A stretch of DNA of 5,146 bases from the NCBI GenBank assembly GCA_937952975.1, contig CALFXX010000056.1, forward strand, positions 1 to 5,146, given 5' to 3'. How positions within the stretch are numbered: the first letter of the stretch is position 1; the number at the start of each line of letters is the position of its first letter. Made by a program: the position numbers and the translations under genes. Below, one piece after another: positions 1 through 5,146 of the stretch. The notes under the pieces are model-generated. The model was not told the origin of the DNA, did not search any database, and saw only the letters and a program-made list of their open reading frames with translations. This stretch comes from an uncultured Alcaligenaceae bacterium (GTDB taxonomy: Bacteria > Pseudomonadota > Gammaproteobacteria > Burkholderiales > Burkholderiaceae_B).

Positions 1-114
1 ATTAAACGGCATACTCCCCCGCTCGTTTAACCAATGAATAAAAGCCCCATTGTGTTCGCTCAGGCAGACTTAGCAAAGCGCGCTCAACTCCCTTAAGCGC
101 AAGAGACTCAAACC

Positions 115-144
115 ATTATGATAGACAGACGTTCTATCTGCCAA
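115..144 (-). promoter_or_regulatory. Sigma-70-like promoter directed leftward
   Basis: Read on the minus strand, TTGGCA (139-144) matches the -35 consensus at 5 of 6 positions. CATAAT (115-120) matches the -10 consensus at 5 of 6. They are 18 nt apart, so transcription would start near 108 and run off the left edge. No complete gene served by it lies in the window, but a leftward ATG at 12-10 (M-P-F-N before the edge) is a possible start. The assignment is motif matching by eye. No comparably good rightward promoter for the GGT-like gene was found in 1-183. Confidence 0.4.
120..138. promoter_or_regulatory. Inverted repeat GATAG-N9-CTATC, possible operator
   Basis: GATAG (120-124) and CTATC (134-138) are perfect inverted 5-bp arms around a 9-nt centre. 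The repeat fills the spacer between the -35 and -10 of the leftward promoter, which is a typical repressor position. It also lies 46 nt upstream of the GGT-like start, so a regulator bound here could affect both directions. Arms this short can occur by chance. Confidence 0.25.
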
Positions 145-183
145 CAAATTATTGAACATTTTCTGACTATAAAGGCCTAGCTC

Positions 184-1884
184 ATGTACTCGCTCTACCT
201 CGATCTTCCGTCCGAGTCCGATTTGGATCATGATCAAGCGCGTCAGCGTGGCGCGACAGGTCATGCGGTCGCCGCCACAGCCTCTCCGCTGGCCACGCTC
301 GCGGCGATCAGGGTGATCCAGCGCGGAGGTTCGGCCGCAGACGCGGTTGTTGCAGCGCAAGCGGTTCTAGGCTTAGTTGAGCCGCACGCCTCTGGCTTTG
401 GTGGCGGCACGGTCATCGTTTGGCACGATCAACAAACCGGCAACTCGGGTGTCATTGACGGTTTGGCCGCTGCCCCCGCAGCAGTCACCGACCGCTTACT
501 GGTCGATTTTGATGGCCGCGCCATCCCTCGCGAAAGGGCGATGTTCGGTGGAAGAACGGTGGGCGTTCCAGGAACCTTGCGGGCGCTAGAAAAAATTCAT
601 CAGCGCTTTGGGTGTTTGCCATGGCACACGTTGTTTGACGCGGCGCGCGAACACGCAAGTGCCGGCTTCGCCATGCCTCCCTACCTGATTAAAACCCTCA
701 CGGAAATTGGCTCGATCCAAGACGAACCACTGGCTCAGCGCATCTACTGCGGAGGTGCGCGCCGTGCCGTCGCAGAGGGCACACTGATCCAAAACCCCGA
801 CTACGCCAAGACCTTAGCCCTTATTGCCGAACAAGGCGTTGAGGCTTTTTACCAAGGGATCATCGCCGAAGCGTTAATAGACGTCGTGACTCAGGATGGC
901 TTTCCCAGCCGTATGACGTTAGCCGATTTGAAAAATTACACAGCGATTGAACGTGCGCCCGCACGCTACAAATTTAACGGTATGCAAGTGATGACGGCCC
1001 CAGCGCCCGTGTTTGGAGGAATCTCTGCCGGACAAATCGTCGGGATGATTGAGGCACTTGGTTTGACAGGAGCAGACCTTGCTGACAATCCAGATTTACT
1101 GCACGCAGTATTAGAAGCCGGTCGCTTAGCCTTTGCAGATCGAGGTGCCTACATCGGCGAGGCGAGCGACGCGCTCATCAACAGCGCGTTACTCGACCCA
1201 GTCTACCTTGCCGAACGTGCAAGGAAGATTGATTTTGGGCGGCGCGCCAGTGCTGTTGAGCCTGGCGATCTGGGCAGCACCTTCGCGCCAGGCCCGGATG
1301 GAACGGGTTTAACCAGCGCCATGACCTCACACTTGGTCGTCAGCGATCTGAAGGGCTTAACGCTTTCAATGACCACCACGATCAATCAAAATTTTGGTTC
1401 GCGCTTATCAACTGGCGGGTTCTATTTAAATAATGTGCAAACAAATTTCGCTGCACAACCGACAGGCCCGAAGACAACGCAGCGTGCGTATAACGCCATG
1501 GCAGCCGGTAAGCGCGCTATGACGTCGTTTGCCCCGTCAATCATGCTTGACGCAAAGGGTCAAGTCCGTGCGGCGCTTGGGGCCGGTGGTGGCAATCGAA
1601 TCGTCGGCTTTGTTGCCAATGCGCTGCTGCGTATCGCTGCAGGCTACGACGACGCGCAAAAAATTGTCTCAGCGCCACAGGCCATGAATTGGAACGGCTT
1701 ATCGAATATCGAGCTTGGATTTGCGCATACGTGCGCCGAGCTTGCTGCGCGCGAGCACTATTATGTGATGCGCCGTATGGACGGCGGCACACAGGTCGCG
1801 CTTAAGCAAGGCGAGCAATGGAATGCGGGGGGTGATGTACGAAGGGACGGCACGGCGATTGCCTTGATTCGTTCAACCGGTTAA
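184..1884 (+). CDS. Gamma-glutamyltranspeptidase-family Ntn-hydrolase homologue with altered acyl-binding site
   Basis: This is a 566-aa GGT/cephalosporin-acylase-family protein. Such proteins self-cleave before a Thr that becomes the N-terminal nucleophile of the small subunit. Visible landmarks are RGGSAADA (47-54), EPHASGFGGG (66-75), the nucleophile region T381-S382-H383, INQNFG (400-405), LNN (415-417) and the oxyanion pair G469-G470 in GAGGGNRI. Cleavage before T381 would give subunits of about 380 and 186 aa, normal for the family. The usual gamma-glutamyl-binding Arg (DFRE or DGRE in relatives) is Leu94 in DGLAAAP, and the following Glu is Ala95. The Gln and second Asp of the classical NNQxDD segment appear as Val418 and Asn421. 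Hence transpeptidation of glutathione is doubtful, and another amide substrate is likely (inference). There is no signal peptide, so it is probably cytoplasmic. The start is firm: an in-frame TAG lies at 178-180, and AAAGG (171-175) sits 8 nt upstream of ATG 184. It is the first gene of the rightward cluster. Confidence 0.9.
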   Translation: MYSLYLDLPSESDLDHDQARQRGATGHAVAATASPLATLAAIRVIQRGGSAADAVVAAQAVLGLVEPHASGFGGGTVIVWHDQQTGNSGVIDGLAAAPAAVTDRLLVDFDGRAIPRERAMFGGRTVGVPGTLRALEKIHQRFGCLPWHTLFDAAREHASAGFAMPPYLIKTLTEIGSIQDEPLAQRIYCGGARRAVAEGTLIQNPDYAKTLALIAEQGVEAFYQGIIAEALIDVVTQDGFPSRMTLADLKNYTAIERAPARYKFNGMQVMTAPAPVFGGISAGQIVGMIEALGLTGADLADNPDLLHAVLEAGRLAFADRGAYIGEASDALINSALLDPVYLAERARKIDFGRRASAVEPGDLGSTFAPGPDGTGLTSAMTSHLVVSDLKGLTLSMTTTINQNFGSRLSTGGFYLNNVQTNFAAQPTGPKTTQRAYNAMAAGKRAMTSFAPSIMLDAKGQVRAALGAGGGNRIVGFVANALLRIAAGYDDAQKIVSAPQAMNWNGLSNIELGFAHTCAELAAREHYYVMRRMDGGTQVALKQGEQWNAGGDVRRDGTAIALIRSTG

Positions 1885-1912
1885 AACAAGAAAAATTCTA
1901 GGAGCCATCAAA

Positions 1913-2659
1913 ATGAATTCCGTCATACTCATTACCGGCGCCAGCCGTGGTATTGGTGCTGCGACCGCCTTACTTGCTGCAGCAAAGGGCTATGCCGTCG
2001 CAGTGAACTATGCAAGCAACGCTCAGGCAGCTGAAAAGGTTGTGACCCAAATTCGTGCCCAAGGCGGAACCGCTATCGCCATACAGGCCGATGTGGCAGA
2101 CGAAGTACAAGTTCAAGCCATGTTTAAAAAAGTGGATACCGAATTGGGACCATTAAGCGCCTTAGTCAATAATGCCGGCATCGTCGATGTCACGGCACGT
2201 GTTGACGAGATTAGCGTCGCACGCTGGCAACGCATGTTCAACATCACTGTCTTAGGGACTTTTCTTTGCAGTCGTGAGGCCGTCAAGCGCATGAGCACAC
2301 GCCACGGCGGCAAAGGTGGTGCCATCGTCAACGTATCGAGCGCGGCAGCGCGGATTGGCGCCCCTGGGCAATATGTAGATTACGCCTCAGCAAAAGGCGC
2401 CGTCGACACGTTCACAGTCGGCTTAGGAAAAGAAGTTGCCAATGAAGGGATTCGGGTGAACTCTGTGCGTCCGGGCCTGATTGATACCGAAATTCATGCC
2501 TCGGGTGGAATCCCAAACCGCGTGCGCGAGCTTGAGCACCTGGTGCCGATGAAACGTGGTGGGACAGCGTTGGAAGTCGCGCAGGGCATTATTTGGCTTG
2601 TTTCAGACGAAGCGAGCTATGTCACCACAACAATACTAGACGTCGCAGGCGGGCGTTAG
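1913..2659 (+). CDS. SDR-family NAD(P)-dependent oxidoreductase, YgfF-like
   Basis: This is a classical short-chain dehydrogenase/reductase of 248 aa, the usual length, predicted to interconvert a ketone and an alcohol in the cytoplasm. The Rossmann glycine motif TGASRGIG lies at 8-15 and NNAG at 86-89. The active-site Asn is N110, the catalytic Ser is S143 (or S142) in NVSS, and the Y157-x3-K161 pair is intact, followed by RPG at 186-188. Arg12 in the glycine motif and the absence of an acidic residue after beta-2 (VNYAS) favour NADP(H), as in FabG-type enzymes. Overall it resembles E. coli YgfF from memory (ALVNNAG, GAIVNVSS, YVDYA, HASGG), whose substrate I do not know. AGGAG (1900-1904) lies 8 nt before the ATG. 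The gene starts 28 nt after the GGT-like stop, consistent with one operon. The substrate cannot be told from sequence. Confidence 0.95.
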   Translation: MNSVILITGASRGIGAATALLAAAKGYAVAVNYASNAQAAEKVVTQIRAQGGTAIAIQADVADEVQVQAMFKKVDTELGPLSALVNNAGIVDVTARVDEISVARWQRMFNITVLGTFLCSREAVKRMSTRHGGKGGAIVNVSSAAARIGAPGQYVDYASAKGAVDTFTVGLGKEVANEGIRVNSVRPGLIDTEIHASGGIPNRVRELEHLVPMKRGGTALEVAQGIIWLVSDEASYVTTTILDVAGGR

Positions 2660-2716
2660 CCATCTCTCAGTTATTCTCTGCACTCACTCCATCCACTCCA
2701 AACATATCGAGATCAC

Positions 2717-3226
2717 ATGTCTGTTTCTATCTATACCGCAACCGTTCCTGTTTTAAAGCAGATGCTCTTAGCACTGAGCGACGTACTCAAAAAAGGCGAG
2801 CAGTATGCCGAACAGCGTAAATTTGATTCGGCTACGCTGTTGCAGTCGCGTTTATTTCCCGACATGCTTGCGCTTGTTCGACAAGTTCAAATTGCCTGTG
2901 ATTTTGCAAAAAGCGTGCCTTCGCGTATCGCGGGGGTTGACGTTGCGGCCTACGAAGATACTGAACAGAGCTTTGCTGAACTACAGCAGCGTATTTCAAA
3001 AACACTGGCGCTCATCGACGGCTTTACTGCGGCTCAATTAGACGGCAGCGCAGTCAAAGAGATTGTGTTGCGCCCGGGCACACCAAAAGAGAAAAAGCTC
3101 TCGGTCGAAGACTACGCTGTGAAATACGGCATGCCGCAATTCTTCTTTCATGTCACAACCGCCTACAACTTGCTCAGGCACAATGGCGTCGAAATCGGCA
3201 AGAAAGATTTTATGGGTTCGTACTAA
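2717..3226 (+). CDS. DUF1993 family protein (DinB/YfiT-like fold)
   Basis: This is a 169-aa protein that I recognise as DUF1993 from its overall pattern. It has an N-terminal YxxTVPVxxxML segment, a central RLFPDM (45-50), and a conserved C-terminal block FFFHVTTAYNLLRHNGVEIGKKDF (142-165, split by the family as FHVTTAY and LRHNG). The family is thought to form a four-helix DinB-like bundle, where His residues can bind a metal. H145 and H155 are candidates, but I cannot confirm a metal site. It has no signal peptide or membrane segment and is probably cytoplasmic. Its function is unknown. Only a weak GAG (2709-2711) precedes ATG 2717, and the 57-nt gap after the SDR gene is the longest in the cluster. 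It could therefore be translated at a lower level. Confidence 0.88.
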   Translation: MSVSIYTATVPVLKQMLLALSDVLKKGEQYAEQRKFDSATLLQSRLFPDMLALVRQVQIACDFAKSVPSRIAGVDVAAYEDTEQSFAELQQRISKTLALIDGFTAAQLDGSAVKEIVLRPGTPKEKKLSVEDYAVKYGMPQFFFHVTTAYNLLRHNGVEIGKKDFMGSY

Positions 3227-3241
3227 TTAAGGCAGACCAAC

Positions 3242-3712
3242 ATGACGACTGCAACACCTTCAGTTCGGGGCCGCTATTTTGAAGATTTCGAGCTGGATGC
3301 CGAGTTTGTGACGCCCGCGCGCACCATCACCAGTACCGACATTGTTAATTTCGCTTGTTTGTCAGGCGATTTTAATGAGGTACACACTAATCACGAGTAC
3401 TGCAAAACGACACAATTCGGCGAGCCGATTGCCCACGGCCCGATGATTTATGGTGTTGCAGGTGGCCTGCAGTATGCCAGCGGGATTAATGACGGCACCC
3501 TGCTCGCCTTGGTGCAAATCGATAAGTGGCGCTTACTTGCGCCGGTCAAACACGGCGACACCATTCGAATGAAATCAACCGTAATTGAAAAAAAGGAATC
3601 AAGTAAACCTGACCGCGGAACGATTACCTTTAAGCGTAATATCGTAAATCAGCATGACACAACGGTTCAAGAGATGATTGCGACGATCTTGTATCGACGC
3701 CGGCCCAAGTAA
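3242..3712 (+). CDS. MaoC-like hotdog-fold dehydratase/hydratase
   Basis: This is a 156-aa single-hotdog protein of the (R)-specific enoyl-CoA hydratase/MaoC type, which adds or removes water at the 2,3 position of acyl-CoA thioesters. The hydratase-2 motif is clear as SGDFNEVH (41-48), with catalytic candidates D43 and H48 and the conserved N45. The usual Pro after Asn is Glu46. A second conserved patch, GEPIAHGPM (60-68), follows as in the family. The length matches stand-alone members, which dimerise. AAGG (3229-3232) lies 9 nt before ATG 3242, and the gene starts 15 nt after the DUF1993 stop, so co-transcription is likely. It is the last gene of the rightward cluster and faces the lyase gene. 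The acyl-CoA substrate is unknown. A branched or short-chain CoA ester would fit the neighbouring lyase, but this is inference. Confidence 0.93.
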   Translation: MTTATPSVRGRYFEDFELDAEFVTPARTITSTDIVNFACLSGDFNEVHTNHEYCKTTQFGEPIAHGPMIYGVAGGLQYASGINDGTLLALVQIDKWRLLAPVKHGDTIRMKSTVIEKKESSKPDRGTITFKRNIVNQHDTTVQEMIATILYRRRPK

Positions 3713-3718
3713 GTGCAA

Positions 3719-3743
3719 CGAGCCTCACTGATTGGAAGGCTTG
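3719..3743 (+). other. Short hairpin just after the MaoC gene
   Basis: AGCCT (3721-3725) and AGGCT (3737-3741) are perfect inverted arms. The stem extends outward by one G-T wobble and one C-G pair to 3719 and 3743, with an 11-nt loop. It begins 7 nt after the MaoC stop codon. No T-run follows, so it is not a typical intrinsic terminator. It may stabilise the 3' end or be fortuitous. Confidence 0.25.
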
Positions 3744-3752
3744 AACCTCAGC

Positions 3753-3791
3753 GATGACTTGCCTGCACTGTTCGCGACGGCGCAAGTCATC
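3753..3791. terminator. Perfect 10-bp inverted repeat in the convergent junction
   Basis: GATGACTTGC (3753-3762) pairs perfectly with GCAAGTCATC (3782-3791) around a 19-nt loop. It lies between the ends of two convergent genes, where bidirectional terminators are common. Neither strand has a T-tract after the stem, so intrinsic termination would be weak. A 3'-end-protecting hairpin or a factor-dependent stop is also possible. Confidence 0.45.
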
Positions 3792-3804
3792 CTACTCGCG
3801 GCCT

Positions 3805-4743
3805 TTACTGAGCCCGGCGCAACTCATCCACGTAACTGGGCTCAGGATGCAAGGTATATGAACTGCCGGCCTTTGCCACCTGCCCTGGCACTTCATGACC
3901 CACAATCTGCGGTAACTCGCGAGCCATCTGCAACAGTTTTGGAAAATTGATGCCGGTGTCGTACCCCATCGCATCAAGCATATGGATGGCATCCTCACTG
4001 GAAATATTTCCACTGGCGCCAGGCGCGTACGGGCAGCCGCCTAAGCCACCCAAGGAGCCATCAAAACGGACAATGCCGGATTGAACTGCCGCCAAGATGT
4101 TGGCCAAGCCCATTCCTCTTGTGTTGTGAAAATGCAGCGTTAATTGCAAGTGTGCGAAGCGCTTTTGCAAGGCATCACACATCTTTTTAACCTGATCTGG
4201 ATTCGCCATCCCAGTCGTATCGCAAATCGTCAGGCCTCTGACGCCCAAATCGGCAAAGCGCTGAGCAAAACCTTCAACAACCTCTTGAGCGACCTCACCC
4301 TCCATCGGACAGCCAAAGGCCGTCGATAACGACACGTTAATAGGCGCCTTGCCGTCAACGTACTGAATCACTTGAGCCAGCCCTGCGAAGCTTTTTTCTC
4401 GACCCATCCTGAGGTTGGCTAGGTTGTGCGTCTCAGAGGTCGACATCACCAAATTGAACTCATCAGCCTTCGCTTCAAAGGCACGCTCAGCTCCGCGTAA
4501 ATTGGGCACTAACACTGTGTACTCAACACCAGGCACACGCTTGATTCGACCCATCACCTCTTCAGCATCACGAAGCATCGGAATCGCTTTAGGCGAGGTG
4601 AAAGAGGTCACCTCGATTTTGGCAAAACCACAGTCACTCAGCTCGTCGACTAATCTGACTTTATCGTCTGTTGGTACGAAATTGGGTTCGATCTGAAAAC
4701 CGTCTCTGGTCACAACATCATTAAAGTAAATTCTTGTCATCAT
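3805..4743 (-). CDS. Hydroxymethylglutaryl-CoA lyase family protein
   Basis: This is a 312-aa TIM-barrel lyase of the HMGL-like/DRE metallolyase superfamily. The canonical reaction cleaves 3-hydroxy-3-methylglutaryl-CoA to acetyl-CoA and acetoacetate, the last step of leucine breakdown. Visible elements are R13-D14-G15 (catalytic Arg and metal Asp), E43 in KIEVTSF, H204-x-H206 as metal ligands, and the HMG-CoA lyase signature GGCPYAPGASGN (235-246) with catalytic C237 and metal-ligand N246. The length is normal and all core residues are present. The segment after the catalytic Arg reads RDGFQIE rather than the usual RDGLQNE, so a related substrate such as another branched 3-hydroxyacyl-CoA is possible. 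Two ATGs are adjacent, at 4743 and 4740. The purine-rich GAGAG lies 5 nt before the first and 8 nt before the second, so the second may be the true start. The gene is convergent with the MaoC gene and downstream of a leftward cupin gene. Confidence 0.93.
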   Translation of the reverse strand: MMTRIYFNDVVTRDGFQIEPNFVPTDDKVRLVDELSDCGFAKIEVTSFTSPKAIPMLRDAEEVMGRIKRVPGVEYTVLVPNLRGAERAFEAKADEFNLVMSTSETHNLANLRMGREKSFAGLAQVIQYVDGKAPINVSLSTAFGCPMEGEVAQEVVEGFAQRFADLGVRGLTICDTTGMANPDQVKKMCDALQKRFAHLQLTLHFHNTRGMGLANILAAVQSGIVRFDGSLGGLGGCPYAPGASGNISSEDAIHMLDAMGYDTGINFPKLLQMARELPQIVGHEVPGQVAKAGSSYTLHPEPSYVDELRRAQ

Positions 4744-4862
4744 TCGTTCTCTCGTGATTCGTGATTCGTGATTTTGCCTGCGAAGAACACAGCGATAAAC
4801 GTGCCAGCAAACGCTTCGCGTAGTTTAGCTTTCAATTCTGCCGACACTGCAGGCGCCCCCAT
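4740..4862 (-). CDS. Small hypothetical ORF overlapping the lyase start (possible gene remnant)
   Basis: This is a 40-codon leftward frame starting MGAPAVSAELKAKLREAF. ATG is at 4862-4860, with GGGGA upstream at 7-nt spacing. Its TGA overlaps the lyase ATG as ATGA, the classic arrangement for translational coupling. The frame stays open upstream to a TAA at 4922-4920, with a GTG alternative at 4886. Residues 8-18 look like an amphipathic helix. The piece around LREAFAGTFIA vaguely recalls the FxGTxIAxGG part of old-yellow-enzyme-type flavin oxidoreductases, so it may be gene debris rather than a functional peptide. That resemblance is weak and from memory. The C-terminal part is encoded by the 7-nt tandem repeat. 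I do not recognise it as a known small protein. Confidence 0.25.
   Translation of the reverse strand: MGAPAVSAELKAKLREAFAGTFIAVFFAGKITNHESRENE
4753..4773. repeat. Three tandem copies of the heptamer CGTGATT
   Basis: CGTGATT occurs three times without interruption or mismatch (4753-4759, 4760-4766, 4767-4773). It starts 10 nt upstream of the first lyase ATG and reads AATCACG on the coding strand of that gene. It lies in the leader of the lyase gene and inside the small overlapping frame. A unit of 7 nt is not a multiple of three, so a change in copy number would shift that frame. Confidence 0.9.
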
Positions 4863-4956
4863 CGCATTTTCCCCACGCGTAAGCACATTGCCCCCAAGGT
4901 CAGAGTGCTCATTGACTTTTTAGTCGAGTACTTTTCAAAAAAGAGTTAGACCGTTT

Positions 4957-5146
4957 CTAAACTAACAAATGACCAGTCTTAACAAAAATCGTACAGCCCT
5001 CTTTGCTAAACGGTTGGTGCGAGCTCATATGCGGGCTTCTGATCCAAGACCCTGCAGGGTAGCGACCGTGCTCATCTTCAAATACCCCCTCCACGACAAA
5101 AATTTCTTCTCCGCCAAAATGCCGATGGGGGTTGAAATAGGTTTGC
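4957..5146 (-). CDS. ChrR-type cupin domain protein, C-terminal fragment
   Basis: This is the last 62 residues of a leftward gene whose start lies beyond the right edge; the stop TAG is at 4959-4957. The fragment reads NPHRHFGGEEIF, then VVEGVFEDEHGRYPAGSW, then SSHQPFSKEGCTIFVK. That is the zinc cupin of ChrR-like anti-sigma factors and their stand-alone relatives. In fragment numbering the putative metal ligands are H7, H9, E13 and H43. The spacing (2, 4, 30) matches ChrR as I remember it. Phe10 replaces the usual Pro in HRHPGGEE. Whether an N-terminal anti-sigma zinc domain exists cannot be seen. A stand-alone cupin (oxidative-stress sensor or small-molecule enzyme) is equally possible. 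It could be co-transcribed with the lyase gene about 210 nt downstream, as I see no strong terminator between them. Confidence 0.88.
   Translation of the reverse strand, partial: QTYFNPHRHFGGEEIFVVEGVFEDEHGRYPAGSWIRSPHMSSHQPFSKEGCTIFVKTGHLLV

Noticed and set aside
1..37. Possible tail of an upstream rightward gene (stops at 28-30 or 35-37) or a leftward start at 12-10
   Set aside because: Too few codons remain in the window to choose. The leftward ATG has a G-rich stretch that sits too close for a normal ribosome site.
168..173. TATAAA as the -10 element of the GGT-like gene
   Set aside because: No -35 lies at the right distance, and it overlaps the AAAGG ribosome site, so a transcript from it would lack that site.
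70..360. 96-codon leftward frame across the GGT-like start
   Set aside because: It overlaps a clear GGT-family coding start, is rich in Arg and Cys as expected of a shadow frame, and resembles no protein I know.
3732..4013. Short frames on both strands (3732-3950 rightward, 3792-4013 leftward) over the lyase 3' end
   Set aside because: They lie mostly in other frames of the strongly supported lyase gene and show no domain or good SD.
4144..4696. Rightward frames antisense to the lyase gene (4144-4329, 4415-4696)
   Set aside because: They are reverse-strand shadows of a conserved enzyme gene, with no recognisable product.
4914..4944. Terminator after the cupin gene (GACT-TTTT-AGTC and CTTTT/AAAAG hairpins)
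   Set aside because: The stems are only 4-5 bp and A/T rich, with no strong GC stem followed by a T-run, so they are too weak to call.

Overview
The window looks like chromosomal DNA of a Gram-negative proteobacterium. A betaproteobacterium of the Burkholderiales type is my best guess. The grounds are mid-range GC by eye, Shine-Dalgarno (SD) starts, an HMG-CoA lyase-like protein with an 'IEVTSFTSPKAIP' segment, a DUF1993 protein and a stand-alone MaoC dehydratase. This is recognition from memory, not a database search.

Layout, left to right. Positions 1-183 form an intergenic region. It holds a good sigma-70-like promoter pointing left, with an inverted repeat in its spacer, which suggests a divergent gene lying mostly outside the window. 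Positions 184-3712 form a compact rightward four-gene cluster: a gamma-glutamyltranspeptidase-family (GGT) Ntn-hydrolase homologue, a YgfF-like short-chain dehydrogenase/reductase (SDR), a DUF1993 protein and a MaoC-like hotdog dehydratase. The gaps are 28, 57 and 15 nt, so one transcript is likely. Positions 3713-3804 are a convergent junction with a perfect 10-bp inverted repeat. Positions 3805-4743 are an HMG-CoA lyase-family gene read leftward. Just upstream of it, at 4740-4862, is a tiny leftward frame of about 40 codons. Its stop overlaps the lyase start as ATGA, and it contains three tandem copies of a 7-nt repeat. Positions 4957-5146 are the C-terminal end of a leftward ChrR-type cupin gene that enters from the right edge.

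How the genes may work together. The SDR (ketone/alcohol redox), the MaoC protein (enoyl-CoA hydration) and the HMG-CoA lyase-like enzyme (retro-aldol cleavage of a branched 3-hydroxyacyl-CoA) would fit catabolism of a branched organic acid or fatty acid via CoA thioesters. The GGT-like protein could release the acid from an amide. That linkage is inference from proximity only.

The most unusual feature is the GGT homologue. It keeps the catalytic Thr, the TSH motif and the oxyanion Gly-Gly. It has lost the Arg that binds the gamma-glutamyl carboxylate (R to L) and the adjacent Glu, and it carries changes at the Gln and Asp of the NNQxxD region. It also has no signal peptide. It is probably a cytoplasmic amide hydrolase with a non-glutamyl substrate. 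The rest of the window is ordinary metabolic sequence. I see no RNA gene, CRISPR array, insertion sequence or defence system.
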